Below are positions 25,139-32,925 of a stretch of 48,094 nt of DNA, one piece after another. The notes under the pieces were generated by a model. The model saw only the letters and a list, made by a program, of their open reading frames with translations. It was not told the origin of the DNA and did no database searches. The stretch is from a virus, in the IMG/VR virus record IMGVR_UViG_3300036852_000463, positions 1 to 48,094 of that record; one strand, written 5' to 3'. Every line of letters starts with the position of its first letter. Position 1 is the stretch's first letter. The position numbers were made by a program, and so were the translations under genes.

Positions 25139-25630
25139 TCAATCCTCGAAGTAGGCGCGGCTCGGCGCGATCACCGGCGGCGGCAATTCCTTCCTGCGAG
25201 CAGGAGGATTGACGCGGAACTCGCCAGCAATGGTGAATACGTCGCCGACCTCTAGCACCGGCTGCGGGAGAGAATCGTAATTGCGATTGAAGCGAGTGGG
25301 GATTTTCGCGTATTGGGACAAGATCCCCATCATCTCAGCCACCGCAGCATCGGCGCTCAGGAACTTGTTCGGCATCTGGTTCGTGTTGTCGCCATTTCGG
25401 ATAATCCATTGATTCTGCTGTCGCTCAGCGTTCGGGTTCTGCCATCCGATGGCTTCCATCGCGCGACCGAGTTCCGAGACAACGGTCGCGATGTAGGGAC
25501 CCACGCCAGCATACCCTTCGGGGTCGAGTGCCAACGGGCCACTTGAGCAAGTATACGGGACGCCTGCGCGACGGAAACGATCAAATTCCTCGTTGCTCAG
25601 GTTCGCAAGGATGACCTGCGTGTCGTTCAC
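25139..25630 (-). CDS. Accessory protein with capsid-like FTIAG module and RAYFED tail
   Basis: This protein of 163 residues most likely starts at GTG 25630, which overlaps the upstream stop (GTGA); an upstream ATG would run 60 bases into the neighbouring gene. The N-terminal part is helical (VILANLSNEEFDRFRRAGVP). The C-terminal 40 residues contain VGDVFTIAGEFRVNPPARRK, again like the capsid protein, and end in PSRAYFED. The DNA around the FTIAG module (25190-25253) is clearly related to that in the Tat-signal gene (24711-24775), indicating duplication. Function unknown. Confidence 0.65.
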   Translation of the reverse strand: MNDTQVILANLSNEEFDRFRRAGVPYTCSSGPLALDPEGYAGVGPYIATVVSELGRAMEAIGWQNPNAERQQNQWIIRNGDNTNQMPNKFLSADAAVAEMMGILSQYAKIPTRFNRNYDSLPQPVLEVGDVFTIAGEFRVNPPARRKELPPPVIAPSRAYFED

Positions 25631-25920
25631 GATCTCCAGTCTTTCCTCTTTCGTAGATACGCGCCCTTTCGCGCGAGGCTTTTCACCCATTCGCACAAGT
25701 GAGCATAGACCTCGCCGAGTTGGGCATCGGTCAGACCGGCCGCGATGCTCTGCGGGTTTTCGTTCTTCCGCATGACCGCAATGAAGGCAGGTTCTCCCAT
25801 GAGAAACAGTTCATGGGCCAAGATGCCATGATCGCCATCGCGCAGGAACTTGATCAGGCCGGCAGCGGTCCCGTAGACGCGCTGCTTGTCGGTGAGGAGT
25901 TCGACGGGCCGCGAGAACAT
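25627..25920 (-). CDS. Accessory protein of unknown function
   Basis: This protein of 97 residues is helical (AAGLIKFLRDGDHGILAHEL, GLTDAQLGEVYAHLCEWVKS) with a basic C terminus (RKGAYLRKRKDW). It starts on the last base of the preceding stop (TGATG) and ends in a GTGA overlap with the next gene. No family recognised. Confidence 0.6.
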   Translation of the reverse strand: MFSRPVELLTDKQRVYGTAAGLIKFLRDGDHGILAHELFLMGEPAFIAVMRKNENPQSIAAGLTDAQLGEVYAHLCEWVKSLARKGAYLRKRKDWRS

Positions 25921-26231
25921 CAGGCCCCCTTGGCCGTCGGCATCTCCTCGACGCCCTCCTGGTTCGAGGCCCGCTTGTCGGCCTGCTCCAGCGTCTCGCC
26001 GAACGATTTCGCGTGGTGAGCCACGGCTTCGGTGTACGAGCCAAAGGCGTGTTCCTCGTCCGGCTTGTGACTGCCAGGACTGTAGGGATCGCGGCCATCC
26101 TTCGGCCGGAAGCTCACCCGATTGATGTAGCCCCCGTTTTTTGCCTTTGTCGTATGGACGCCATCGATGACGTGCTTGACGGTGTGATGTTTCTTCGCTG
26201 AGACCTTGGCCGGCGTCGCGGAGGTTTCCAT
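25920..26231 (-). CDS. Accessory protein of unknown function
   Basis: This protein of 103 residues is His/Lys-rich (KKHHTVKHVIDGVHTTKAKN) with a central region containing YINRVSFRPKDGRDPYSPGS and an acidic, helical C terminus. It starts at ATG 26231 after a GGAGCG site and is coupled to the next gene by a one-base TGATG overlap. No domain recognised. Confidence 0.6.
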   Translation of the reverse strand: METSATPAKVSAKKHHTVKHVIDGVHTTKAKNGGYINRVSFRPKDGRDPYSPGSHKPDEEHAFGSYTEAVAHHAKSFGETLEQADKRASNQEGVEEMPTAKGA

Positions 26232-26244
26232 GGGTCGCTCCTAA

Positions 26245-26697
26245 CTACTGAATTCTGTCGAAAGTCAGCTGCGTCAACAGCCGGACCGGGATCGGCTCGC
26301 CGGACGACAAACACTGAAACGTAATCTGCCGCCAGATGTCATCGGTCATCAGGTCGCGCACGCCCATTTCCTTTTTACAAGTCTCACAGAAACGAACCTC
26401 GATCGGTGCCCAAATAGGCGCATCATCGGGTCGCTTTCGAACGACGAGTACCGGCTGCCAGATCGGCGGCAATCCCGATTCACAGCTCGGCGAATGGCAC
26501 CGCGGCTTGCGAAACGGCAACAGTGGCCCGAGGACGCGCTCAAGCTCGGCGCGCGATTCGTCACTCTCCGCGCTCGCCAGCAATCGTGACCAATGGGCTT
26601 CATCTTCCACCTTCGAGGCGAATTCGCGTAGCTGCTCCAATTCCTCGGCCCGCGGCGTCTCCTTCGTCACGAGCCGCAGGCGCGCCTCGTGGCCCAT
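26245..26697 (-). CDS. Zinc-binding accessory protein
   Basis: This protein of 150 residues has a helical N-terminal half (EELEQLREFASKVEDEAHWS). Two Cys pairs (PRCHSPSCESG and RFCETCKKEMG) then probably hold one zinc. The start shares a base with the preceding stop (TAATG). It lies in the string of small genes after the terminase. Function unknown. Confidence 0.65.
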   Translation of the reverse strand: MGHEARLRLVTKETPRAEELEQLREFASKVEDEAHWSRLLASAESDESRAELERVLGPLLPFRKPRCHSPSCESGLPPIWQPVLVVRKRPDDAPIWAPIEVRFCETCKKEMGVRDLMTDDIWRQITFQCLSSGEPIPVRLLTQLTFDRIQ

Positions 26698-26879
26698 TAT
26701 CGTTTTCTCTTCCCTTGCCCTGGCAAGATGGCCCGCTTTTCACCGGTCCGTTGGCGCTGTTCGCTGAGCGCGATCGCGATGGCCTGCTTTCGACTCTTGA
26801 CGACCGGACCGCTCGACGAACCGCTGTGGAGTTCGCGATTCTTGAACTCGTGGAGAACGCCGCGGACGGACTTCGGCAT
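26697..26879 (-). CDS. DUF6496-like small basic protein
   Basis: This protein of 60 residues matches the pattern of DUF6496 proteins: an MPKS N terminus, VLHEFKNRELHSGS, then GPVVKSRKQAIAIALSEQ. These short basic proteins of unknown function are common in phages and bacteria. ATG 26879 starts three bases upstream of the preceding stop region, and the stop is coupled to the next gene (TAATG). Confidence 0.75.
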   Translation of the reverse strand: MPKSVRGVLHEFKNRELHSGSSSGPVVKSRKQAIAIALSEQRQRTGEKRAILPGQGKRKR

Positions 26880-26881
26880 TG

Positions 26882-27061
26882 TCAGAACCTCACATCTTGG
26901 CCACGTCGCACGCCGAACACGCGTCGCCACTGATTCTCGAGCTGTTCCTCGCGGAACTCCGCTTCGAGCTCGGCGACCCGTTCGCGCGCCGCCAGCAGCC
27001 CACCCGCGATCACGAGCAGGCCGATAATCTCGAACGCCTGCAGGAGCGTCGAGGGCGTCAC
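26882..27061 (-). CDS. Small membrane/coiled-coil protein
   Basis: This 59-residue protein uses a GTG start at 27061, overlapping the upstream stop (GTGA). One membrane helix (AFEIIGLLVIAGGLLAA) is followed by a charged helix (RERVAELEAEFREEQLENQW), a signal-anchor plus coiled-coil layout seen in small spanin-like or membrane regulatory proteins. It ends two bases before the next start. Function unknown. Confidence 0.6.
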   Translation of the reverse strand: MTPSTLLQAFEIIGLLVIAGGLLAARERVAELEAEFREEQLENQWRRVFGVRRGQDVRF

Positions 27062-27261
27062 CGCTTCGTCCCCTGCGCCGTCTTTTTCGGCCCCGCGCCG
27101 GGCAGCAGCGGCGCGACCTTCCGTTTGACGGCGTCGGCCGCATCCATCACCATCTGGCCGCCCTTGGCCATCGCGTCGCCCAACATCACGAACGGCGTCG
27201 CGTGTGCGCCCTTCTCGACGGCCGCGCGCATTTTCTCTCCGACATCATTATTTTTCGGCAT
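27058..27261 (-). CDS. Small basic protein of unknown function
   Basis: This protein of 67 residues starts at ATG 27261, overlapping the end of the upstream gene by 14 bases. It has an amphipathic helix (MRAAVEKGAHATPFVMLGDA) and a basic tail (KRKVAPLLPGAGPKKTAQGT). Coupled to the following gene by GTGA. No family recognised. Confidence 0.6.
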   Translation of the reverse strand: MPKNNDVGEKMRAAVEKGAHATPFVMLGDAMAKGGQMVMDAADAVKRKVAPLLPGAGPKKTAQGTKR

Positions 27262-27862
27262 CGGCTGGTTCTCCGAAGAGTTCATCGACGCGCTTCTGCA
27301 GCATCGCAGCGCGTGCCTCGTCGCCGCCGGTGGCATCGAGGACTTCCTGCCGTGTCGGCCGAGTCGGCATCACGACCGTCTTGTCGCGCTGCGAGGCTTC
27401 GATGCTCTGAATTTCGCTCGTCAACCCGCTGACGGTGCGCGCGTCCTTGAATTCCTGTGGCGTCAACTCCGGCTGAAGTGGCTGCAGGCCCGTCACGTTC
27501 GCCCGCGCCATCTCGAATTCCACATCGTAGGCGATGTCGTGTTCGAACTCGCCAGTCTCTCTGTTGATCTTTCCAAACCGCGGCGTGTATTCGCCCTTCT
27601 CGAACAAGGCGGTCCGGCGCGCCATCTCGTCGTCGTAGTCCTTCGCAATCTGGGCGTTGCGGGCGGTGATGTCCTGCGTCCACGGCGCGGACGGCTGCGC
27701 GGGCGAGTAGGTGCGCTGCGCGCGCTGTTCTTCGACGATCGGCGGAGGCGGACTGAAGGTGCCGCTTTTCAGCGGATCGCGGACGGTCGGCCGGCGCAGC
27801 TTCAGCCAGGCGACGAGTTCTTTCACCGTGAGCCAGCGCGGCATTCCAGGTCTCGGCATCAT
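27248..27862 (-). CDS. Protein of unknown function downstream of terminase
   Basis: This protein of 204 residues starts at ATG 27862, in a four-base overlap with the terminase stop. The N terminus contains a short helix (LTVKELVAWLKLRR) and a Pro-rich linker; the rest is helical and acidic (PELTPQEFKDARTVSGLTSE, DEARAAMLQKRVDELFGEP). It could be a packaging or head-assembly accessory protein given its position, but no motif proves this. Confidence 0.6.
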   Translation of the reverse strand: MMPRPGMPRWLTVKELVAWLKLRRPTVRDPLKSGTFSPPPPIVEEQRAQRTYSPAQPSAPWTQDITARNAQIAKDYDDEMARRTALFEKGEYTPRFGKINRETGEFEHDIAYDVEFEMARANVTGLQPLQPELTPQEFKDARTVSGLTSEIQSIEASQRDKTVVMPTRPTRQEVLDATGGDEARAAMLQKRVDELFGEPADAEK

Positions 27863-29379
27863 GACGACCACCCTCGCTTCACCGCCGGCATGCCGGTGTA
27901 GATGCTTCGTCGCGTGCTGGCGAGTGGCTGCGCTTCGAGTTTCGTTTTCATCCGGTTGCGCGCCCGCACGCCCATTCTGAGCGCGTCCATCAGATGGTCG
28001 TTCTCTTTGGCGATTTTGCCGCGCTCGTCCCGATGATAGGCCAAATACTCTTTGAACACTTGCTGGCACGACGCGAAGACCTTCAACCGGCCCGTGCTCA
28101 GGAGTTCCCACACGTCCTGAATCCCCGCCTCGACCGCCTTGTCGGCCAGCACGATGTCCAGCCCTTCCCGCCGATAGAGTTGCAAAAACTGCGTGCCGTC
28201 GGCTTGGACAACACCGGCCACGTCGCCGACGCCAGGAATCCACGAGCCCATCGCCCGAATCGCCGCGGCGTGAATCGGCACCTCGGCACCGGCCCGCTTG
28301 TATTCCCGGTGGAGATACAGCATGTCGGCTTCCCGGTCGAGCGCCAGCCAGACGGCGGCCGTGTAGCCGGAGGTAGCCGCGTCGAGCGAGAACAGCCGCG
28401 GCCAGTGCGGCGGCAGGATGAAGTCGGCGATCCTGATTTCTGACGCAGGAATCGGGTAGATCGCGCCGGCCCCGAGGCTCGGTTCGCCTTCGGTCCGCGC
28501 CTTGAGCTGGTAGGGCGGCGTCGTCGCAATAACCGCTTTGCGCTCGGCGAGGTCGATGTGGGGCACATCGTCCCAGCCGACCTGAATGTACCACTTGGAC
28601 TCGCGCGCGGCTTCGTTTTCCGGATCGAGGAAGCTGTTGACAACCTTGCTCCGGCCCTTCAGCGGCGTGAAGGTCACGATGACAATGCCCTTGGTCGTGA
28701 CGGTCCGATAGAGCATTTCGGTGTAGCAGTCTTCCGGGCACTCTTCGTCCTGCCAGATGACATGCTTGGCGGTGCCCTCGAACGCTTCCCGGCCCTGCTC
28801 GTAGGACTTCAGCCCGATCGTGCTCGTGCCCCCGCTTTTGTGCTGCACCCAGATTTGCTCGAGCGCGCCCTGGAGGCCGTGAATGCGGCGGGACGTGTGG
28901 CGCACGAGATGCGCCGGAATCATGCCCTCTTCGTTCCGGGGAATGTCGGGCACGCCAATCGATCCCACGAGCTGGACCTGGACGATGTTGCGCGTGGTCT
29001 CGCTCGTCGTGCCGCAGGCCCAGATTTCCACTGGATGATTGAAGCGGCGCCCTTTCCACCACGACGGATAGAGGCCCGTCGCGTGACAGGTCGTTTCATA
29101 GGCGCCGAGCGTGGTTCCCCCGACACGGTTCGCCTTCATCAGCAGCCGTTCTTTGTAGATCGCGCCGGCTTCGATGAACTCCATGTGCTTCTTGTAGAAG
29201 CGGCGCGCGAACGGCCCGCTGTCGGGAAAGAGGGTCGCGAACTTCGACGGCGGCGCACCCTCGGGCTCCTTCATCGCTTCCCGGTCGACGCCGACCGCGT
29301 ATTCCATCGCGCGCTCGACGTGCTGGAACATGCGCTCGAGGGTCAGCGGCGGATCCTGCGCGCCGCCTTTAGGAAGCAT
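27859..29379 (-). CDS. Terminase large subunit
   Basis: This protein of 506 residues is the packaging motor ATPase and nuclease. The ATPase part has a deviant Walker A (K82-ANRVGGTT-90), Walker B (HVIWQDEE, 206-213) and the coupling motif (GIVIVTFTPLKG, 231-242). The nuclease part has LFSLDAATSG (D332), VLADKAV (D412) and NDHLMDALR (461-468). The YPSWWKGRRF block (104-113) is typical of the NRVGKT podovirus terminase group, but the usual P-loop lysine (K of GKT) is Gly here. A lysine at the first position (K82) may replace it, as in lambda gpA (KSARVGYSK). Start at ATG 29379 overlaps the small subunit by 11 bases. Confidence 0.93.
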   Translation of the reverse strand: MLPKGGAQDPPLTLERMFQHVERAMEYAVGVDREAMKEPEGAPPSKFATLFPDSGPFARRFYKKHMEFIEAGAIYKERLLMKANRVGGTTLGAYETTCHATGLYPSWWKGRRFNHPVEIWACGTTSETTRNIVQVQLVGSIGVPDIPRNEEGMIPAHLVRHTSRRIHGLQGALEQIWVQHKSGGTSTIGLKSYEQGREAFEGTAKHVIWQDEECPEDCYTEMLYRTVTTKGIVIVTFTPLKGRSKVVNSFLDPENEAARESKWYIQVGWDDVPHIDLAERKAVIATTPPYQLKARTEGEPSLGAGAIYPIPASEIRIADFILPPHWPRLFSLDAATSGYTAAVWLALDREADMLYLHREYKRAGAEVPIHAAAIRAMGSWIPGVGDVAGVVQADGTQFLQLYRREGLDIVLADKAVEAGIQDVWELLSTGRLKVFASCQQVFKEYLAYHRDERGKIAKENDHLMDALRMGVRARNRMKTKLEAQPLASTRRSIYTGMPAVKRGWSS

Positions 29380-30100
29380 TCGACGGCTCCGTGGCCGGCG
29401 GCGCCGGCACGTCGATCGCGTCGGCCTTCGGCAGCGCATCGAGCATCGACGCGTTGGCGAGTTGGTCGGTCGGGCGCCCGGAGAGCGCGCGAATCTTGTG
29501 CAGGAACGCCGATTTCTGCCGCGGGTCGGTCACGAACTCAAAGACCAGATTGACCATCGCGTGCATGAAGGCCAGCACGCGCTCAACCGGCACGACGGCG
29601 GAGGTGTTCTTGTGCTTGCTGTCGACGAGTTTCCGGCGCGCGTTGATCGTCGCGAGGAGTTCCTTGCGGGTTTTCTCGGTGTCCGTTTTCGCATTGCGGC
29701 GTAGCGCTTTTTCGATCTGGATGTCAACGAGCGCGATTTCAGTATTCAACTCGGCCAGCTCTGGATCGTCGCGGAAATTGGCGAACATCTCGGCGATGCC
29801 CAGATCGCGCAGCACCTTCGATTGCCGGCCGTGTTTGAACGTCGGACTGGCGACGCCGGCCGGCACTTTCCCGCCGTGCATCTTGCAGCGGCCGTTCGTC
29901 AACATCCCGGGCTGGTGACACAGCCAGTCGCCTTTCGAGCCGGGCGTGCGGAGCACGGACCCGCAGAGGCGCGCGCCCTTCGGCGTCCGCAGCGTCGTCA
30001 CCGATTTGATGTGTTCGGGACGCTTCGGGCGTTCCGGCCACGGACCGAGCTTCGGTTCGGTCTTCCCGAATTTGATTTGCGTGTCGGTGGGCGCGCTCAT
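29369..30100 (-). CDS. Terminase small subunit-like protein
   Basis: This protein of 243 residues starts at ATG 30100 in a four-base overlap with the upstream stop and overlaps the large subunit start. It has the Cys/His module often found in phage small terminases and HGG-type proteins (RLCGSVL ... DWLCHQPG ... GRCKMHGGKVPAG, about 44-82), then a long helical region (AEMFANFRDDPELAELNTEI through TINARRKLVDSKHKNT). These proteins bind the packaging site and regulate the motor. The call rests on the module plus its place directly before the large subunit. Confidence 0.78.
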   Translation of the reverse strand: MSAPTDTQIKFGKTEPKLGPWPERPKRPEHIKSVTTLRTPKGARLCGSVLRTPGSKGDWLCHQPGMLTNGRCKMHGGKVPAGVASPTFKHGRQSKVLRDLGIAEMFANFRDDPELAELNTEIALVDIQIEKALRRNAKTDTEKTRKELLATINARRKLVDSKHKNTSAVVPVERVLAFMHAMVNLVFEFVTDPRQKSAFLHKIRALSGRPTDQLANASMLDALPKADAIDVPAPPATEPSNAS

Positions 30101-30840
30101 ACGGAGACTGCCTCGGCGCGATTCCGGTAGAACGCCGTCAGATTGCCCGGCTTGCCGTGCGCCATGATGGCCACGTTTCGAGCGGGCGACGAGGTGCCAG
30201 CGCAGAGCTGACAGTCCGTGCACGTCACGCGATGGCCGGATTCATTGCTAGCCGGACACACGAATTCGTTGCGGAGCAGGACATCGGATCGCCCGCGCAC
30301 GCGAAAGGTCCGCCAGCCGGCGCGCGCCGCTTCGAACTGCTCGCGTGGTGTGTCCACGCTCGCCATGAGGATCGTCTTGAACCGCTCGTCGCAGGTTCGC
30401 CATTGATGCGTGTAGCCGATCCAGCCCGAGGCCGTGCGGAGCAGCCGACGCCAGGTCTGGAACGGAATCGCCGCCGGATCGCCGTAGGCGCCCAAACGAA
30501 GCACCGCGCCACGAACCGCTGCGCTCGGCTCAACGCGAGCGTCATCGTAACCGCCCGCGAGGAATTTCTTGTAGACCTGGTTCGGACCGAGCCACCACGT
30601 CACGTAGCACACCGCCCCGAATCCACCATCCCCGCGCAGTTTGCAGTCGCCGCAGATCGCATCGTCGGCGTTCCGGCGAATGGCGTCGATCGGCGACATG
30701 TCCGATCGGAGCATCCAGACTTGCGCCATCTCGCCGGTCTTGGCGTTGTGCGACGCGTGTTCCAAGCCGGTGACGATGCCGACGATGGGATCGCCGGTCA
30801 GGAGTGACGGCCCCCGATAGAACACGATGTCGCGCGTCAT
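30097..30840 (-). CDS. DUF7227-like phage protein
   Basis: This protein of 247 residues starts at ATG 30840, overlapping the upstream stop (ATGA). It matches a recurrent phage family: FYRGPSLLTGDPIVGIVTGL, NAKTGEMAQVWML, a metal-binding-like CGDCKLRG, the CYVTWW motif and the late GWRTFRVRG ... CTDCQLCAG block. Two further Cys clusters near the C terminus suggest a second zinc site. Function of the family is unknown. It is immediately upstream of the terminase genes. Confidence 0.7.
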   Translation of the reverse strand: MTRDIVFYRGPSLLTGDPIVGIVTGLEHASHNAKTGEMAQVWMLRSDMSPIDAIRRNADDAICGDCKLRGDGGFGAVCYVTWWLGPNQVYKKFLAGGYDDARVEPSAAVRGAVLRLGAYGDPAAIPFQTWRRLLRTASGWIGYTHQWRTCDERFKTILMASVDTPREQFEAARAGWRTFRVRGRSDVLLRNEFVCPASNESGHRVTCTDCQLCAGTSSPARNVAIMAHGKPGNLTAFYRNRAEAVSV

Positions 30841-31223
30841 TTGTCCCAGCCCATCGCCGCGGCGCGCGCCCGCGCTTCTTCGGCGAATCGCGCATCCTCG
30901 ACGAGCCACCAGGAGCCGCGATCGACATGCGCCGTGCGCGATTTCTTGCGCCGTTCCTTCTGCGCGCGCTTCGGCACGCGCCCGCGCCACGTCGCGAGCG
31001 CCCATTGGCTCGACGCGCGCACGCCGAAGCGTCGCACGAGCCGTTCGCGGCGCATCCGGTTCAGCACCCGCCAGATCGCTATTGAACTCGCCCCGAGTTG
31101 ATCGCAGAGAGTTTTCATCGGCTGCGGCGGCCGACTGTTGAGCACGATGAGTAGGCGTTCTTGGAGACCAATCGAAAGCAGGACCGTGGGCAGGCGCGTT
31201 GGGGCAACGGTCTGCGTCTCCAT
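30837..31223 (-). CDS. Winged-helix DNA-binding protein
   Basis: This protein of 128 residues shows a winged-helix pattern at about 20-72 (RLLIVLNSRPPQPMKTLCDQ, ASSIAIWRVLNRMRRERLVR). A strongly basic stretch (PKRAQKERRKKSRTAH) and an acidic helical C terminus follow. It may regulate the late operon or act in packaging; it sits two genes before the small terminase. Coupled at both ends by stop/start overlaps. Confidence 0.65.
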   Translation of the reverse strand: METQTVAPTRLPTVLLSIGLQERLLIVLNSRPPQPMKTLCDQLGASSIAIWRVLNRMRRERLVRRFGVRASSQWALATWRGRVPKRAQKERRKKSRTAHVDRGSWWLVEDARFAEEARARAAAMGWDK

Positions 31224-31438
31224 TAGGCCAGCCCCACCCGAACGACTTCAGAGAGCCATGCGGCGCGATTGATGGGCAGGTTGCGAAGCACACGCTGAAT
31301 GACGAGCCCGAGGACGGCGCCCGCGAGCTGGGTCTGCTCGTTCGCGTCGCTCGTCTGCGAGAGAATATCCATCGCGAGGCGCGCTTGGAATTCCTTCGCC
31401 ATACGGATCGCCGCGTCGGCGCGGGCTTCGTCGGTCAT
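31223..31438 (-). CDS. Small helical protein, unknown
   Basis: This protein of 71 residues is all-helical by appearance (ADAAIRMAKEFQARLAMDIL, GAVLGLVIQRVLRNLPINRA). It starts at ATG 31438, 54 bases after the methyltransferase gene, and is coupled to the winged-helix gene by TAATG. No family recognised. Confidence 0.6.
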   Translation of the reverse strand: MTDEARADAAIRMAKEFQARLAMDILSQTSDANEQTQLAGAVLGLVIQRVLRNLPINRAAWLSEVVRVGLA

Positions 31439-31492
31439 GAGATGGAGAGCAGGCTTAGCACAGTGCGGAGAGGGAATGCAAGCGAAATCGTC

Positions 31493-32275
31493 TTACGCGA
31501 TCACTAAACTTCGCTGACTCGTGCGCTTCGCCGCCAATTCTTGATACTCGAGGTCTAGCCCGACCCACCGACGATTCTGCTGTTCCGCTACGAGGCCGAC
31601 CGTTCCGCTTCCAATGAACGGGTCTAGGACGAGCTGTCCCGGTCTCGAGCTGACGGCGATACACCGACGAACCAATTCACGCGGCATAATCGCCGGATGC
31701 GTGCCGTTGGCATCTGAGCGAATATCCCAGACCGAATGTCCCCACCAGGGCTCGCCAGGATTCTCGGCTTGGTAGATTTCTGCGAGTGCCAACAGGAAGA
31801 GATATTCATGGGAGACGGCCGGCCGATCCCGGCGCATCGGTTCGACGGCTGCGGACTTCCGCCACACGATCGTAGAACGTAAATACCACCCGTCTTCGCG
31901 CAGCGCTGAGGCGAGGAGGAATGGAACGAGCGTGAGATCCTTCATCTTGAAGCCAGGCGGAGGCATGCGGAAGCCTTTTCGCTCGCGCACGGTATCCCAG
32001 CACGATCGTCTGGCCGTGCCACCGCCGCCTTTTCCGCTTGCCGCATACACGTCGCCGAGATTGAGCCACAGCGTGCCGTCCGGCCTAAGCACTCGACGCA
32101 CTTCGCGGAAAACATCGACCATCGCCATCACGTAGTCTGCCGGCTGCCGCTCGAGGCCTAGCTGTCTCGAATTGCCGTAGTCGCGGAGCCCCCCCCAATA
32201 CGGAGGACTCGTCACGACCGTTTGCACGCAGGCATCGCGCAGAGGGATCAGCCGCGCGTCGGCTCGAATCAGCAT
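31493..32275 (-). CDS. Solo beta-class DNA methyltransferase (N4-C or N6-A)
   Basis: This protein of 260 residues has the catalytic motif TSPPYWG (22-28) near the N terminus and the AdoMet-binding motif DPFIGSGT (218-225) near the C terminus, the beta-class order. A TSPPYW motif is more frequent in N4-cytosine enzymes, but N6-adenine activity cannot be excluded. A short target-recognition region (about 75-175) lies between. There is no neighbouring restriction enzyme, so it probably protects the phage DNA or marks it for regulation or packaging. Confidence 0.88.
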   Translation of the reverse strand: MLIRADARLIPLRDACVQTVVTSPPYWGGLRDYGNSRQLGLERQPADYVMAMVDVFREVRRVLRPDGTLWLNLGDVYAASGKGGGGTARRSCWDTVRERKGFRMPPPGFKMKDLTLVPFLLASALREDGWYLRSTIVWRKSAAVEPMRRDRPAVSHEYLFLLALAEIYQAENPGEPWWGHSVWDIRSDANGTHPAIMPRELVRRCIAVSSRPGQLVLDPFIGSGTVGLVAEQQNRRWVGLDLEYQELAAKRTSQRSLVIA

Positions 32276-32284
32276 GTCAGGCTT

Positions 32285-32614
32285 TCATCGCGAGAGATGC
32301 TTGATGGCGCCGCTCAGCGCGCGCACGCCCTGCCAGTCGCGCGGATCGCGCGTCTGGCCGTAGCTCATAATCAGGGACGCCCGCAACGAGTAGAGCCGAC
32401 CGAGCGCTTCGCCGGTCGTCCAGTTGGGCGGGCGCTGAGGCACACCGGGCGCGAGCGAGGAATGGCCCACATGAAAACATCCATGGACATTGCAGAAATA
32501 CGGTTTAAGCTTTCGCGTCCGGAGCGGGTGATCGTGCCAGGCGAGTTCTCGAATGGTCGCCTCGGCGTCGGCTTTCGTCGCGAAGCGCTGTTTGTTCTTG
32601 CAGAGCAGCCCCAT
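32285..32614 (-). CDS. Small zinc-finger-like protein
   Basis: This protein of 109 residues begins with the pattern CKNKQRFATKADAEATIREL, followed by YFCNVHGCFHVGH. That is a Cys/His layout common in phage and actinobacterial small proteins (C-x-K-x-R-F ... C-x2-C/H-x-W/F-H-x-G). The C-terminal half is helical. It lies between the methyltransferase and the RAYFED-tailed genes. The molecular role is unknown. Confidence 0.65.
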   Translation of the reverse strand: MGLLCKNKQRFATKADAEATIRELAWHDHPLRTRKLKPYFCNVHGCFHVGHSSLAPGVPQRPPNWTTGEALGRLYSLRASLIMSYGQTRDPRDWQGVRALSGAIKHLSR

Positions 32615-32616
32615 AG

Positions 32617-32922
32617 TCAGTCTTCAAAATACGCCCGAGGACCGAGCGCGACGACTGGCGCCGCCGGCACGACAATCGAAGGGCCGTACGTAATGGCCAA
32701 ATCCGGCGCCTGCCGCGTGACGACGTAGTTATAGCCCGCAGGGTCCAGCACTTCAAGATCGTAGACCTCGCCACCAGCGCAGATGATGTTCAAGGTCGCC
32801 GGCCGATCAAGTCGCTGGCGCACGACTTCGATAACCCGCGGCAGGGTCACGATCCGCCACGCGTTGACCTCAGCTGCGTCTGGCCGAAACCGAATGTCGC
32901 AGCCGTTGAAGAGCCATACCAT
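32617..32922 (-). CDS. Unknown protein with C-terminal PRAYFED
   Basis: This protein of 101 residues has a beta/alpha pattern (WRIVTLPRVIEVVRQRLDRP, ATLNIICAGGEVYDLEVLDP) and ends in GPRAYFED. The first residues (FNGCDIRFRPD) share CDIRF with the next upstream gene (TQCDIRFDDA). It is three bases from the RAYFDE-tailed gene. No family recognised; the shared tail is the most notable feature. Confidence 0.6.
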   Translation of the reverse strand: MVWLFNGCDIRFRPDAAEVNAWRIVTLPRVIEVVRQRLDRPATLNIICAGGEVYDLEVLDPAGYNYVVTRQAPDLAITYGPSIVVPAAPVVALGPRAYFED

Positions 32923-32925
32923 CGG

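Noticed and set aside
31493-32275. Part of a restriction-modification system
   Set aside because: No restriction endonuclease or specificity gene lies on either side; treated as a solo methyltransferase.
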